Below, in pieces: positions 1-11,583 of a stretch of 35,195 nucleotides of DNA (positions are counted from its first letter, which is position 1; each line of letters starts with the position of its first letter). Source of the DNA: Funneliformis mosseae (Eukaryota > Glomeromycota > Glomeromycetes > Glomerales > Glomeraceae); the NCBI GenBank assembly GCA_910592005.1, contig CAJVPP010000349.1:1-35195 (forward strand), read 5' to 3'. The notes below the pieces were generated by a model. It was not told where the DNA came from. It saw only the letters and a list, made by a program, of their open reading frames with translations, and did no database searches. The position numbers and the translations under genes are program-made.

Positions 1-3000
1 TATAAGTAACCTTAAATTATTTATTATATAATTAAAAACTAAAATTTACTATAATATTATATATATTTATAAAATTAATTAAAAAAAATTTTTTTAAAAT
101 TTTAATTTTTCATAAAAGTAAATCAGAAGGGAATTTATAGTAAATAAACAAGTAAATTTACCTGCAAACTTCTACAATTAAGGGATAAAATATAGTTATA
201 TATAAAAATAGTAATTTATTTATAAACTATATAGATAATATTAATATAGTCTCACTTTTAATTTTATCAATATCTTCTATATAAGATTTGTGAATATTTA
301 TAATATTAAGTAATTATATATATTAAAAAATATACTAATAAGAAATGTAGATGCTGTAATCATATTTATTGAAAATTGGATAAATCTAAAATATTATATT
401 ATTTAAGTTATATAACTAAGCTTAATCAAAATATTAATAGTATTTAAAATATATTATTTCATTATCTTACTTTGTTAAATTTCAATTAAAATTAAATTTA
501 ATTTATACTGATGATAGAGCATATCTTTTAGGATTTTTATAATCTTTGCAGAACATGTATATTTTTTATTAGATATAATCAGAATTAATAAAAAAATATA
601 TAGGTTTAATTATAAGCAGTAATATTATTATAAAACTCATACTTCATATTTATTTAATTTTAAAATTTAATTAATAAATATTAATATTAAATAAAAAATC
701 ATTATATATTATTAGTGATGATTATTATTAATATTATATAATCTATATTTATTACTTATGTTATACCTAAGTATTAGACAAAATTTAGAGGTTTTGCAAG
801 TCATCTAAATGGAATAAGGTAAAATTTAGCAAAATTATATTAAAATCTTATTAAAAAATCTGCGAAATTCTAGAAAAGGTAAAATTATATTAAAGCTTAT
901 AAAAATATGAAACTATATCAAAATATTAGTAAAAAATTAGCAAAACTATAGTTTAAACGTTTTGTCAAATTTAAAATAAGTTTAGATAAGCAACTTTAGT
1001 TATACTTCTCCTGTCTTTTAATTTTATTATTTATTTTAGAAACTTAGAATTTTTTAATATAAAAAATATTATTAATCATAAATTATTTATCACATAGATA
1101 ATTTTCATATTATTTATAATTTTAGCCTGAATTATAAATTCAGCCTGAATTAAAATACTAATAATTAGTATTACCAGTGATAAATAACAAATTCTTTTTA
1201 AATAAATTATATTATTTATATTTAATTTTAAATTTTAAGTATTAAATTTTTAATTAAAATAATTATAACATTTAATGTAAAAATATTGATACTTTAAATA
1301 ATTATTAATAAAAGAAAATTTTTAATTTTATTTTAAAATAATTTCATTATATATTTTTAATTATAACATAAATAAAAGATTTAAAATTTTTAGTATTAAA
1401 TTTCTAAAATAAATCATTTGATTATTCTTTCAAACATATTGCAAGTAAATTTACTTACAATTTTATTTAATAATTAAAATTATTTATAATAATTTTAAAT
1501 ATTTTTATAATAACTTATTTAAAAATTAATATATTTATATAAATTTTATAATATTTTCTAAATAAAAATTAAAAAAAAATGTAAATTTTTAAAAATATAT
1601 AAATGATAAATTATTATTAAAAAATTAAAATTAAAATTTATATATTTTACTATTTATTAATCTTAAAAATATAAAAATATTATCATTTAATAGGTCTTAA
1701 TGAGATAAATCCAATAAAATAAATTTATTTTAAATAATTATTATATAATATGTTATTTTTAAAAATTGAAAAATTGAAAATTTGATATATATTAATAATT
1801 ATTAATTTAAAAATTTAAAAATATTATTATTAAATATATTTTAATATGACAAATCTAATAAACTTTATTTTATTTTTTTATAATCATTAGATGTTAAAAT
1901 ATTTTTTTTTATATGTGATAGCTTTGCATAATCTTTATTAAAAATAATATAAAGATTATAAATTACTAATAAGAAAGTATAAAAATTTCTATTAAAAAGT
2001 TAAATTAAAATTAATTTTACATTGTTTCAAATTTATTAAATTTAAAATAAGCTCAACCATTTAGTATTAGGGGCTTAGTTACTACTGATCTAAAAATTTG
2101 ACTAATTAGAATTATATTTGAAAAAAAGCAAAAAAATAAGGAAAAATAGTAAAAGAATAAGTTGTAGAAATGGAGAAATCAGTTACATTAAAGTGTAATT
2201 TGCAATCAAGAAGAAAAATATGAAATTTCTCAAGTTGCTTAATGGTATAACAATGATCAATCCAAAGAAATTTGATTTTGGTATATGTAAAATAATAAGT
2301 AGAGGACAAAAGGCTAAGGACTATTAAATTATTTTTTAGAAGGTTTTGTAGTATGTTAGAAAAGGTATATAAAATAATGCCTTTGATAAAATCTATAAAA
2401 TTGAAGAAATTATTATTGAATTTAATTTCTATAGTTCAAAGGAAATAATTTCTTTAATGTCAAAAGAATTTGGAATTAATTCAATTAAGTATTAAGAGAA
2501 GAATACTATAGTATCGAATATAATATTATTAATTTAATTAAAGATGATTAGGTAAGTTTAAATGTATTCAAATGTCTCAGGTAAAAGTGAACATTTAGAA
2601 TAAGTTTATGATGAATCATATAAGTTAGAATAATATTTTTTGAGTATTTTAAGTGTGTGAAGAAATTCTAATAAAAGTTTGACTTTAAATTTTCAAAGGG
2701 AAGAAGTCTTGTATGATGTGTGTTAAAATATTTTAAATATTCTTAAATATTTTATAAACAATTTTATATTTATAATTTAAAGAATACTATTTTCTAAAAA
2801 TAAAAATAAACCTTTATTAAATGATTTTATTTAAAATATTATTATAAAAAAAAGATTAAAATCATATAAAATGAATTTTTTATCATAATTAAATAATTAT
2901 TATAAGTAATAATGAAGTAATATTATTTTAATTTATAAAAATAACTAATTGAATTTATTATAAGAAATTTTAATTTAATTTTAAATGAAATAAATATAAA

Positions 3001-3097
3001 TATTATTTATAATAAAAAGAATAGTAAAAATGTTTTTTATGTATAAATTTTATTTATTAATATAGTTATTTATTTGTCAAACAAATACTAATAATAA
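1..3097. other. AT-rich gene-free flank
   Basis: Almost pure A/T sequence (sample lines have only about 5-8 G/C per 60 bases) with stops in every frame and no gene I can support. A slightly less AT-rich stretch at about 2,040-2,740 may be a decayed coding remnant. A short palindromic motif, AAGTAAATTTAC, occurs near 150 and again near 1,443. Confidence 0.7.
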
Positions 3098-4583
3098 TTA
3101 ATGCTTTGAACAATTTGGTTCAGTCTAGATTATAGGCCAATCTGAAACTAAACTAATAATTTCAGTTCAGTTCAGTTTGGATTATAAATATTAAAAATGT
3201 CAATCTAAAACTGAATCAAACTGTAAACTGATAAAAATCTGAACTAAACTGATAATTTTGAATTAATCTAAAATTTTAAATCGTTTGAAACAATTAAATT
3301 TATCATTCTTTTGAAATAATAATTTAATCATTCTAATTGAACGATTCTTTATTATTTATTTAGAACGATAATTTTATTGTTCTTTTAGAATGATAATTTA
3401 ATCATTCTAATCAAATGATTTTCTTATTGTTCATTTAAAATGATAACTTCAATTATTTCAAATAAACGATTCTTTTACTATTTTTTTAGAACGATAATTT
3501 AATCATTCTAATCAAACAATTTTCTTATCATTCGTTTAGAACGATAACTTCAATCATTCTAAATGAATGATAATTTTATTATTTTAATCAAATAATCCTT
3601 TTATCGTTCTTTTGAAATGATAATTTAATCATTCCAATTGAATGATTTTCTTATTATTTATTTAGAACGATAACTTCAATCATTCTAAATGAACAATTCT
3701 TTTATCATTCTTTTAGAACGATAATTTAATCGTTCCAATTGAACAATTCTTTTATCATTCGTTTAGAACAATAATTTCATTGTTTCAATTAAACGATTCT
3801 TTTATTATTCTTTTGAAACGATAATTTAATCGTTTCAATCAAACGATTTTCTTATTATTTGTTTAGAACAATAACTTTAATTATTCTAAATGAACGATTT
3901 TTTATCATTCTAATCGAATAATAATTTAATCATTTCAATTGAACGATTTTCTTATTGTTCATTTATAATAATAACTTCAATTATTTTAAATAAATAATTC
4001 TTTTATGATAATTTAATCATTTCAATTGAATAATTTCTTATTATTCATTTGAAATGATAACTTCAATCATTTTAAATGAACGATTCTTTTATCATTCTTT
4101 TAGAATGATAATTTAATCGTTTTAATCGAACGATTTTCTTATCGTTCGTTTAGAACAATAACTTCAATTGTTTTAAATGAATAATTCTTTTATCATTTTT
4201 TTAGAACAATAATTTAATCGTTCTAATTAAACGATTCTTTTATCGTTTGTTTAAAATGACAATTTCATTATTCCAATCAAACGATCCTTTTATCGTTCGA
4301 TTGAAATGATAATTTAATCATTTCAATTAAACAATTTTCTTATTGTTTGTTTGGAACGATAATTTCAATCATTTCAAATAAACAATTTTCTTATTGTTCA
4401 TTTAGAATGATAACTTCAATCATTTCAAATGAATGATTCTTTTATCGTTTTTTTTGGAACGATAAATTTAATCGTTTCAAATGATCTGAAATTTCAGATT
4501 AAATTTTTTACAATCTGAAATCAAACCGAAGTTGATCTAAACTGAAAATTTTCAGATTAATCTGAACCGTTTAGAGCTTTAAT
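3098..4583. mobile_element. Large foldback (palindromic) element with modular core
   Basis: The outer ends form an imperfect inverted repeat. The left end reads TTAATGCTTTGAAC followed by GGTTCAG, and the reverse complement of the right end reads TTAAAGCTCTAAACGGTTCAG. Inside each end lie clustered CAGTTTAGTTCAG/CTGAAATTTCAG-type words on both strands (about 3,118-3,260 and 4,480-4,570). The centre is a long array of short palindromic modules. There is no open reading frame, so the element must be non-autonomous. The exact ends and target duplication are not certain because the flanks are AT-rich. It resembles the partial element at the right edge of the window in tip sequence and core design. 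Confidence 0.65.
3330..4470. repeat. Tandem array of ~50-bp GAACGAT/ATCGTTC modules
   Basis: Roughly 23 diverged modules of about 50 bp make up the centre of the foldback element. Each carries GAACGAT and its reverse complement ATCGTTC (often decayed to AATGAT/ATCATTC), so every module is itself a small inverted repeat. Modules with AATTTAATC and modules with AACTTCAATC tend to alternate, which suggests a higher-order period near 100 bp. The variants mostly differ by C/T and G/A changes. Confidence 0.75.
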
Positions 4584-5540
4584 AATAATTTTAATATAAA
4601 TATATTTCCTTTTATATTAATATAGATTTTAATTCAATTTGACATATTTTCAATATATTAAATATATAACTTATTTTAAAAGATATTTTTTCAAGTTACA
4701 TTGCATATCTTATGATGTATAATTTAAAAATAAAAATTTTGTTAAAAAGTTTATAAAACTTTATTTTTCTAGCAATCTTTTTATATTTGTATTGTTATAT
4801 TAATTATCATTTTTGATACAAATAATAATTTAATTTTGGTAAATAATAAATGCTGATTTTTTCTTTAACATTAATTGCTACTTAATAATGAATTTTGAAT
4901 AAACAATTTATCATAAGGCAATTAGTTATATATTATAAGATCATATATACATGTTATTTTTAAATATCTAAAATGTTATTTTATCAGAAAAAACAACTTT
5001 TTTCTAATTGTATTATGAATGATTATGTGTTTAATCAAACAAAAATCTTTTGTTTTTTGGATCTTTCTTGAAAGAACAGAAACATACCAAGCTTTTTGAG
5101 CTCATAATATACTGTGTTTAGGTTAGGATCTTTTTTTTTCTAATTTGAACACTTTTTGATTCCAAAGAGACTTAACGGAATTTCGCTGTATTTCTAAAGA
5201 GCTTTGCAAAATTTCTGAAGAAATCAAAATAAAAACAAATAACCAACCTTATTTTTTTTTACTTACAGAATTCCAATGCCCAATTTAGGCATATAAACAA
5301 ATGCCTATATCTGAAAAGCAACCTAGCGGTATTTTGTCGGGGACTATATCGGAAGAAGAAGTTGTAGTTGTTGTAGTAGTTGTAGTAGTAGTCGAAGACC
5401 AGGTTTAATCTGATTAATAGTTAGTTTTATAAGTGCAATTTTCATTCAAATGAGCATCTAAACCAATACCCAAATAATTACCACCTGATTTCAAACGAAA
5501 TGAGAAAAAGCTGTAATATTTGAAAAAATTCTTAAATCGA
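4584..5540. other. Intergenic, transition from AT-rich flank to gene island
   Basis: AT-rich DNA up to about 5,030, then a clear rise in G+C. On the minus strand, about 5,400-5,288 reads as a run of Thr codons followed by about 20 codons and a TAA. This could be the last exon of a lost gene but is too short to call. Nothing else is recognised. Confidence 0.5.
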
Positions 5541-7770
5541 TCAGAAATTAAAATCAAATATTAGCCAAGTTATCACGGGAGATACCAGTCCTTGAAAACA
5601 ACCTTCCAGTTCTTTGAATGCTCTTCCAGACATCAAACTAAGGGCACGATTTTGGCCTATCCTTGTGACTGCTGTTAACTGAGAATAAGTGGCATCGTTG
5701 ACATTGAATCCATTACTTTGCATTAACAGGAATGTTCGTCCTGCAATGGACCAAAATACGAACTCAAATATTCATGATCAACAATAGCCATAATGGTAGA
5801 AATGTAGAAATGTTGGAAGTTCCGCAAATAATGAGAATAAAAACATCCTCATTGTCAGCTGCTTTCTTATACTCTTCATCAAAATTTCTTGAGTCACTGC
5901 TTTTAATTTTAGGAACTTTTGGAGGAGAGTTCTCCAAATAAATTGGGCAAAATGAGTCTCCGTAAGGAGCACTTGATCCATTAATAATGCACTTTTAAGA
6001 TCAATTTCGTGATTATCACAAATTAACTTTCCATTGTTGGAATTGGCGCTTGATTTGGTAATTTCTCGTTGGATAGTCTTCTCTAATGATAATAATGCAC
6101 TAACGTTATGATTCGCTCCAGCATGAATATCTCGTAGCTTTATTGGCTTACCACTTTCAAATATTTTTTACTTGATAACACGGAAGGATGCAATAAGTGT
6201 TCGAAATGTTGCCAATATTGGCAACAGGAGGAATGGTTGGGTCTCCGATGACTTGATGTTCTCTATAATACTCAAAATTCCAAGTAGATAAAATCTTATC
6301 ATTTGATGTACCACAACCAGATATATGGACATGTCAAAGTTCCTACATCGATCATATCATTTTGTTTCTCAAATTTGATCAGCTCTAGTTTTGAAAGCTG
6401 TTCCGGTAAAATATCAGTACCAGGGATGGAATCTGATATTGATAAAGATGTGTGTGTCAGAATAGCTCGAAGAACATGTTAAATTACAAGTATTAAAAAT
6501 CCATTCACTATAGCGATCCTTAAGTTGATAGTATACCGCTTCTGCAATTGAAATAAAGCTGTCATTTTCAAAATCTACATCTTGAAGCCGATTCAAATGC
6601 CTCCAATGCTCTGCCATTCCACTCATATCGTTTATTAACATATGAAGAAGTGGTGTATCTTTGAAGATTGCCTCACCCCTTTTTGGGAGGTTCCAAAGAA
6701 CGAATTGGAAGAAAAATTTGCTTTTGATGAGAACGAGAAACTATTTCATTAAATGGACGTGCAAAAAGGTGCTGTACAACACGCAATAATCAAGGCGAAA
6801 AATTGTTCGTGGCAAGAAAATATCTTTGTCATTAAAGAATAAAACGATGATTCCTTACTTTGGTTGATTAGAGCGGTTTGCAATCCATCAACAATTAGGA
6901 TCACAGTCGTTTCCTTTAATACTATTTTTTTTTTTTTGATTAGCAATTCTTTAAGAACATCAAGAGTTGTAAGATTTTGCTTTACAACATCAAAATTTCT
7001 GCCCATTGAAGGTCACTTTGAAACTGGTATAACATCCGTTTAACAATCGCAGCATTTGCATCGGTTTCCAAAAGACGTGTTGATTATTGTATCATTTTCT
7101 AAGGAGATGTTGAAGAAGCTTCTTGTAAACGAAGTCCCAACTCTGGATCACTTACAAACATTTTGCGGAGTATTTTAGGAATCTCTGTAGAATTTCGAGA
7201 TTTTCCACATTCGGCACCAGACACCATACAAAACATAGGAGTGTTTGTTTTGTCGCGTCCATTTCTTTTGAACACATCATATAGCCCCCAAACATGCTTT
7301 TTTCCAACTTAAACGATTCTTGATAATCCCAAAGACGTCCGTCAGTATAAAAAAGTGGCATAGGAGGCCGTTCTAAATCTAAATATATGTCTTGAGCCTT
7401 GGCCAATTATTTGGATAATCTAAAATATAGAAATAAGATGTGACAACCACAAATTATTGTTTGAGAGGTAAAACATTGGCAGGATCTTACCTACGATAAC
7501 GTGAATGAGATCTTCGGGCGATGCTTGATTTTCAGGTCATTCTCGTCATTTTGAAGTGAATATCGGAAATATGTCTTTCATCAACAGGGTTCTTAAGCTT
7601 CAATAACTTAAGTCTGTCTGGAGCGAAATTGTCAAACTCTGGTTCTCTAGCTTTTTTGATAACTTTATTGAATTCGGAAACACGAGTATCCTTTCCTACA
7701 GCAATGTCAAAAATAGAAGTACTTCCTCGAACCCAACACCAAAGTAAAATATGTGTGCAACAGTAGACAT
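5541..7770 (-). pseudogene. Crinkler (CRN)-type NTPase protein, multiply disrupted
   Basis: Reading down the minus strand, the pieces follow the order of fungal Crinkler-family proteins. First comes the ubiquitin-like CRN N-terminal domain (7,770-7,480; key words LWCWVRG, EFDNFAPDRLKLLKL, and a closing HVIV). A plausible intron (GTAAGA...TTTTAG, about 7,490-7,415) follows. Next is an NTPase region with a Walker B-like VILIVDGLQ (about 6,900), the motif RSLEPPKKG (about 6,690), and a C-terminal region ending in a helix-hairpin-helix (5,723-5,541). The oomycete LFLAK signature is absent, as in fungal members. The pieces lie in different frames. The in-frame start is separated from the domain by a shift near 7,750, and further frame changes or stops occur near 7,545, 7,170, 7,060, 6,690 and 5,800. 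Family members are host-directed or nuclear effectors with NTPase-nuclease architecture; that role is known for the family and not shown here. Some breaks could be missed introns, but not all. Confidence 0.75.
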
Positions 7771-8773
7771 TATTTTGTAATTGTGGAAGAAATTTTTTTT
7801 TTCGCAAAATGGGGAAATGGTAAATATAAGGGATAATAATAATAATGGTCACGCGGATAGTTTTAATTAAGATTGATTAACTGGGGTAAACTTGTTTATA
7901 TTTATCTCTGTTTTAAAGATTTTAAGACATATTTGATTGAAGATTGATCAGTCTCCGAAAAAAAAAATTACATTTTAACAAACAGAATAACTATTAAATT
8001 ATTATTATTATTTATTCAACCATGACTAAATAGTCAATAAATTTTTTTACCTATGTCAATAAAAAATGAAAAATGGTAAATCCGAACATATTTTCGATTT
8101 AAAAATACTAATTTGAAGAGATAAATTCTAGCTTCTTTAAAAAGTTAAAAACTGATTAATGGATTGTTTATAGTTTAAATAGTTATATTTTCTGTATAAA
8201 TGGTAATTAAATAAGCAAAAATTAGCCAATTATGTAAAAGATAACAACATTTTTAGTATAAGAATACTTAATAAAACGAACGAAATACATGCGTGACAAA
8301 CCCTAACCCATGTCTACACTTGTTCATCCTTTTATTAATAAAGTAATATAAATTTAACAACACTTTGTTTCATTAACATATTAGATGAGTGTTGCAATAA
8401 TAAATATGGTAAATTTAAAGAATAAGGTATTCATTCGTAAATTGTGGCATGAAAGTCTTAATAAATTGAGAAGTTTACGCGAAAATTAACGGACATATGT
8501 CCCATTATAGTGATTACATAATTACGCAACGAAAATTCATTATAAATCATTCGGAATAAACGGTTGGATTTAATTTGGGTTTGTAATATTGTTTTATATA
8601 TAAAGAAGTTTTTAATACGTACGTTCTAATATGTGTAAAATTACTTAATTTATCGAAAATCAAATTAATTGATAATAGAATGCAGGATTTATATACTAGA
8701 GTACTAGATTGTGTTATACTTATTTTCAATCGTGTATTTAAGGAGGTTGATTTTTCTTTTCCCTTTTTTTTTT

Positions 8774-8814
<41 letters not shown>

Positions 8815-9042
8815 ATTTAGGAAAAAAAATAATAAATACACAGAAATAAGGGGTTTTGTACCTTTGATTTCTGTTTAGGTATCAAATTACAATCGTTAAT
8901 CCGAAATGCATTTGAAAGATCGCTGAATTAATTAATTAATTTATATGAATACAATTGTTCGAGATCAAAACAATTTATTTCGTGTCATCGGAAAAAAAAA
9001 TTTTTTTCTTTTCTGAATTCCTTTCCATTATATTCCGTAATT
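7771..9042. other. Intergenic between Crinkler remnant and methyltransferase
   Basis: This is the divergent spacer between the minus-strand Crinkler remnant and the plus-strand methyltransferase, and would have held both promoters. It has A/T tracts and one TA microsatellite but no supported gene. The T-rich tract and A-run just before 9,043 are typical of the 5' leaders in this window. Confidence 0.6.
8779..8810. repeat. (TA)n microsatellite
   Basis: About 16 uninterrupted TA dinucleotides directly follow a run of about 15 T. Confidence 0.95.
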
Positions 9043-10129
9043 ATGGGTTTTAAATTTTCGAGGCTTTTTAAACGTAATAATAATAATAATTATAATGATT
9101 ACTATGAAGGTAGATTATTATTTGATGAAGAAGAAACTGATCGAATACAAGTGCAACACCATTATTTTAGAGAATCGTGGAATGGTAATTTTTCTTCTCC
9201 TGTAAAGGATGCTTTATGTGCTGGTGGTGCTAAAGTTCTCGATATTGGGTAATAGATGTAATCTAGACCTTTTTTTCTTCTCTTATTATTTTTTTTTTTT
9301 TTGTTTCAATTTAATCATAAAAATAAATTAATAAAGTAAACGAATGAACTTTTCTTCCTAAAATTTACCCTTTAGATGCGGGCCTGGCATATTTTTATGC
9401 GACATGGCGTCAGATTATCCAAGAACATACTTTGTTGGGGTCGATTTACTCTCTACATTTCCAAGGTTAAAGCCTTATAATGTAAGCTTTATCCAATGTA
9501 ACGTTTTAGAAGGTTTGCCCTTTGAAAAAGATACCTTCGATTTGGTATATTGTAGATTTCTAATGTTAGACATCAAAGAATTTCAATGGAGAGATTTGGT
9601 TTTACGAGAATTGGCTCGCGTAGTAAAAACTAATGGTTGGATTGAACTGATGGAACCAAGACTCACCGTTATGAATCAAGGTCCCTCTACCGAAAGAATC
9701 TGTAATGCAAGTATGTATCCTGGATACCTTCCCCCCTTTTTTTTTATTTATCTCTTTTATTAAACAAAAAAGTTTTTTTTTTTCCTTCTTTAATATATTT
9801 ATATAGTTCAAACTAAGGCAAGAGCTCATAATATGAATCCAAATTTAGTGGATGAATTTGAACGATGGTTAGGATTGATAAATAATATACATCATATAAA
9901 TCGTGAAGTTCAACGATTACCTTGCGGTAAATGGGCCGGCAAGCATGGCGAACTTGGTGCATCGTTTATGTATAATGTTTTTAAAAAGCATTTAAAATAT
10001 GTTGATAATTTAATTGGCATTCCATCAAATGAACATAAAGCCACCTTAAATGGTTTGTTACATGAATTTGATATGTATCGTTCTTATATTGAAGTGTATA
10101 GATTCTTTGCTCAAAAAATTGAAGTATAA
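9043..10129 (+). CDS. SAM-dependent methyltransferase, three exons
   Basis: Model: join(9043..9248, 9376..9710, 9807..10129), 287 residues. Intron 1 (GTAATA...TTTAG) splits the glycine-rich SAM-binding motif I. Splicing joins VLDIG (residues 65-69) to CGPG (70-73), which strongly supports the junction. Intron 2 (GTATGT...ATAG) joins in frame to IQTKARAHNMN. Other class I methyltransferase marks are the acidic residue after strand 2 (GVDLL, Asp92), the motif II-like FDLVYCRFLM, and a following LRELARVVKTNGWIELMEP stretch (motif III region). The Rossmann core is flanked by a short Asn-rich N-terminus and a helical C-terminal third, as in fungal UMTA/TAM-like small-molecule methyltransferases. 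The substrate cannot be told from the sequence. The protein is presumably cytosolic, since there is no signal peptide or membrane segment. The start is the first ATG after a T-rich leader and gives a full-length domain. Confidence 0.88.
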
Positions 10130-10370
10130 AAAGAAAAGGAATTATAAAGAAGATTTTTTTTCATTTAAGTTTTAATTAATTATTATCATGTTATATATAT
10201 CTCTTTACAAAAGTTTAAATTCAACATTAATTACATTGTTTAATAGATCTTTTCAAAATAAATACTTTTATTATTATAAATTCAAAAAAATTTTGATCTA
10301 AAAAATTTATGTCCTAGTTGATAGCTAATTCGAAATTCAAAAAAAAAAGAAAAAAAAAGGTTTCATAACA

Positions 10371-10711
10371 TGGGCGCTTGGAAGTAGAAAGGGAGAAACT
10401 TGCATATGTATATATTTATTTAAACACCACTTAAAAAAAATTTTATATATGTGAACCAAAAAATGGGAGGATTTCTAGGAAAATCAGGTTTCGAGAAATT
10501 TTTGACGAAAATTAAGAGCTTAATGCATTTTAATCTAATAACATCAAAAACTAAAGTGCAATAAAAATCTCATTTTTTGTTAAAAAAATTCCCGGAACCT
10601 GATTTTCCTAGCAATCAACCCAAATGTGTTAATGTGAAAAGATTGGGACTGAAATAATATTGGATTTTTTTTTTTCCGACAATTTCCTCCTTTTCGACTG
10701 CGAAGCGCCCA
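10371..10711. mobile_element. Foldback MITE, 341 bp
   Basis: The ends are 32-bp imperfect inverted repeats. The left starts TGGGCGCTTGGAAGTAGAAA and the right, reverse complemented, starts TGGGCGCTTCGCAGTCGAAA. The arms pair again closer in: CTAGGAAAATCAGGTT at 10,475 matches its reverse complement ending at 10,611, and the pairing continues toward the centre. Nearly the whole element is therefore one palindrome with no coding capacity. No clear target duplication is seen. A smaller element nested at 10,465-10,621, flanked by AAAT on both sides, is an alternative reading. Confidence 0.7.
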
Positions 10712-10982
10712 ATTCTTCTTACAACTTTCAAAAAAAAAAAAATCAAAAAAATAAATATTTTTTTCAATTGAATCAACTACGATAATGAAAACTTTTTTTA
10801 AAAGGTGGAATTAAGCTAAAAATGAGAAATCAACAAAAACTAACCACGTGAAGGATGGAATTAAAAGAAATCATAAAAACGAGGTAAAAATTAATAGTTG
10901 TTAAATCAAAAGAAAAGAACAAAATCCAAAAAAATTCCAAAGAAGAGGTAGTCAGGTTTTGATTAATTTTTAACCAGAACCT

Positions 10983-11140
10983 TCTCACAAACATCATCTT
11001 TAATAATAAAAATATTATTAAAGAGATGTTTGTGAGAGGGGATGTCTGGTGCATAAATTTTTCAAAAAAAAATTTTCTAAACTTTAATAATAAAAATATT
11101 ATTAAAGAGATGTTTGCAAGAGAGGATCTCATGCAGATTG
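10983..11140. repeat. Perfect-stem hairpin plus direct repeat
   Basis: TCTCACAAACATC at about 10,983 pairs with GATGTTTGTGAGA ending at 11,037, and the stem continues through TTTAATAATA/TATTATTAAA. The right-hand part of the hairpin (CTTTAATAATAAAAATATTA, then TTAAAGAGATGTTTG) is repeated 94 bp downstream from 11,092. The repeat may be a replication-slippage product or a small MITE fragment. Confidence 0.65.
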
Positions 11141-11373
11141 GATTGTCTAAATCTATTATTAAACAATCAAGTGTTGTTTTGGCAAAAAGAATTAATTGCC
11201 GAAGGTATAAATATGAAAAAAATTTCACAAAAATAAGATAACTTGCTTGGTTATCGATCGAAAGTCATTATAATTGACGAATGACGGGGGGATTATTATT
11301 ATTTTTTTTTTTTTTAATTGATGATTTAATTGAAGAGGAATTATTGTTATATTTTCATTTGTTTTCATTTGTT

Positions 11374-11583
11374 TTAATGTTCATGATTATTTTTTTTTAA
11401 AAAACGAAAATGAGAAAAACTGGGACGTTTTATAAAGAAATTTTCACTAAGGATGACTTTTCGAATGCTAAATTCGGTCATAAAAGAAAGAAAAATTAAT
11501 AACAATAACATGAAATTAACTCCTCCAACTATAATTCCGCATGCCATAAAGAGAAACAATAACATTAATAACATTGTAAGCAT
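11374..11583 (-). CDS. Possible small membrane protein (weak)
   Basis: This is a 69-codon frame with a very hydrophobic first half: two closely spaced Leu/Met/Phe-rich segments separated by a CGIIVGG stretch, then a basic, polar tail. The frame is open a further 18 or so codons upstream without an ATG, so a 5' exon could exist. No family is recognised, and the neighbouring DNA is repeat-like. It could equally be a chance frame in AT-rich sequence. Confidence 0.2.
   Translation of the reverse strand: MLTMLLMLLFLFMACGIIVGGVNFMLLLLIFLSFMTEFSIRKVILSENFFIKRPSFSHFRFLKKNNHEH

Noticed and set aside
3330..4470. CRISPR-like appearance of regularly spaced ~50-bp repeats
   Set aside because: The units are contiguous and diverged, without unique spacers, and lie inside inverted arms in a eukaryotic genome with introns. 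It is a minisatellite core.
8299..8310. Telomere-like AACCCTAACCCA
   Set aside because: Only about one and a half TTAGGG-type units, with no array and ordinary sequence on both sides.
10830..11241. 132-codon minus and 71-codon plus frames
   Set aside because: Both are read through the hairpin/direct repeat at 10,983-11,140, which creates the apparent internal protein repeat.
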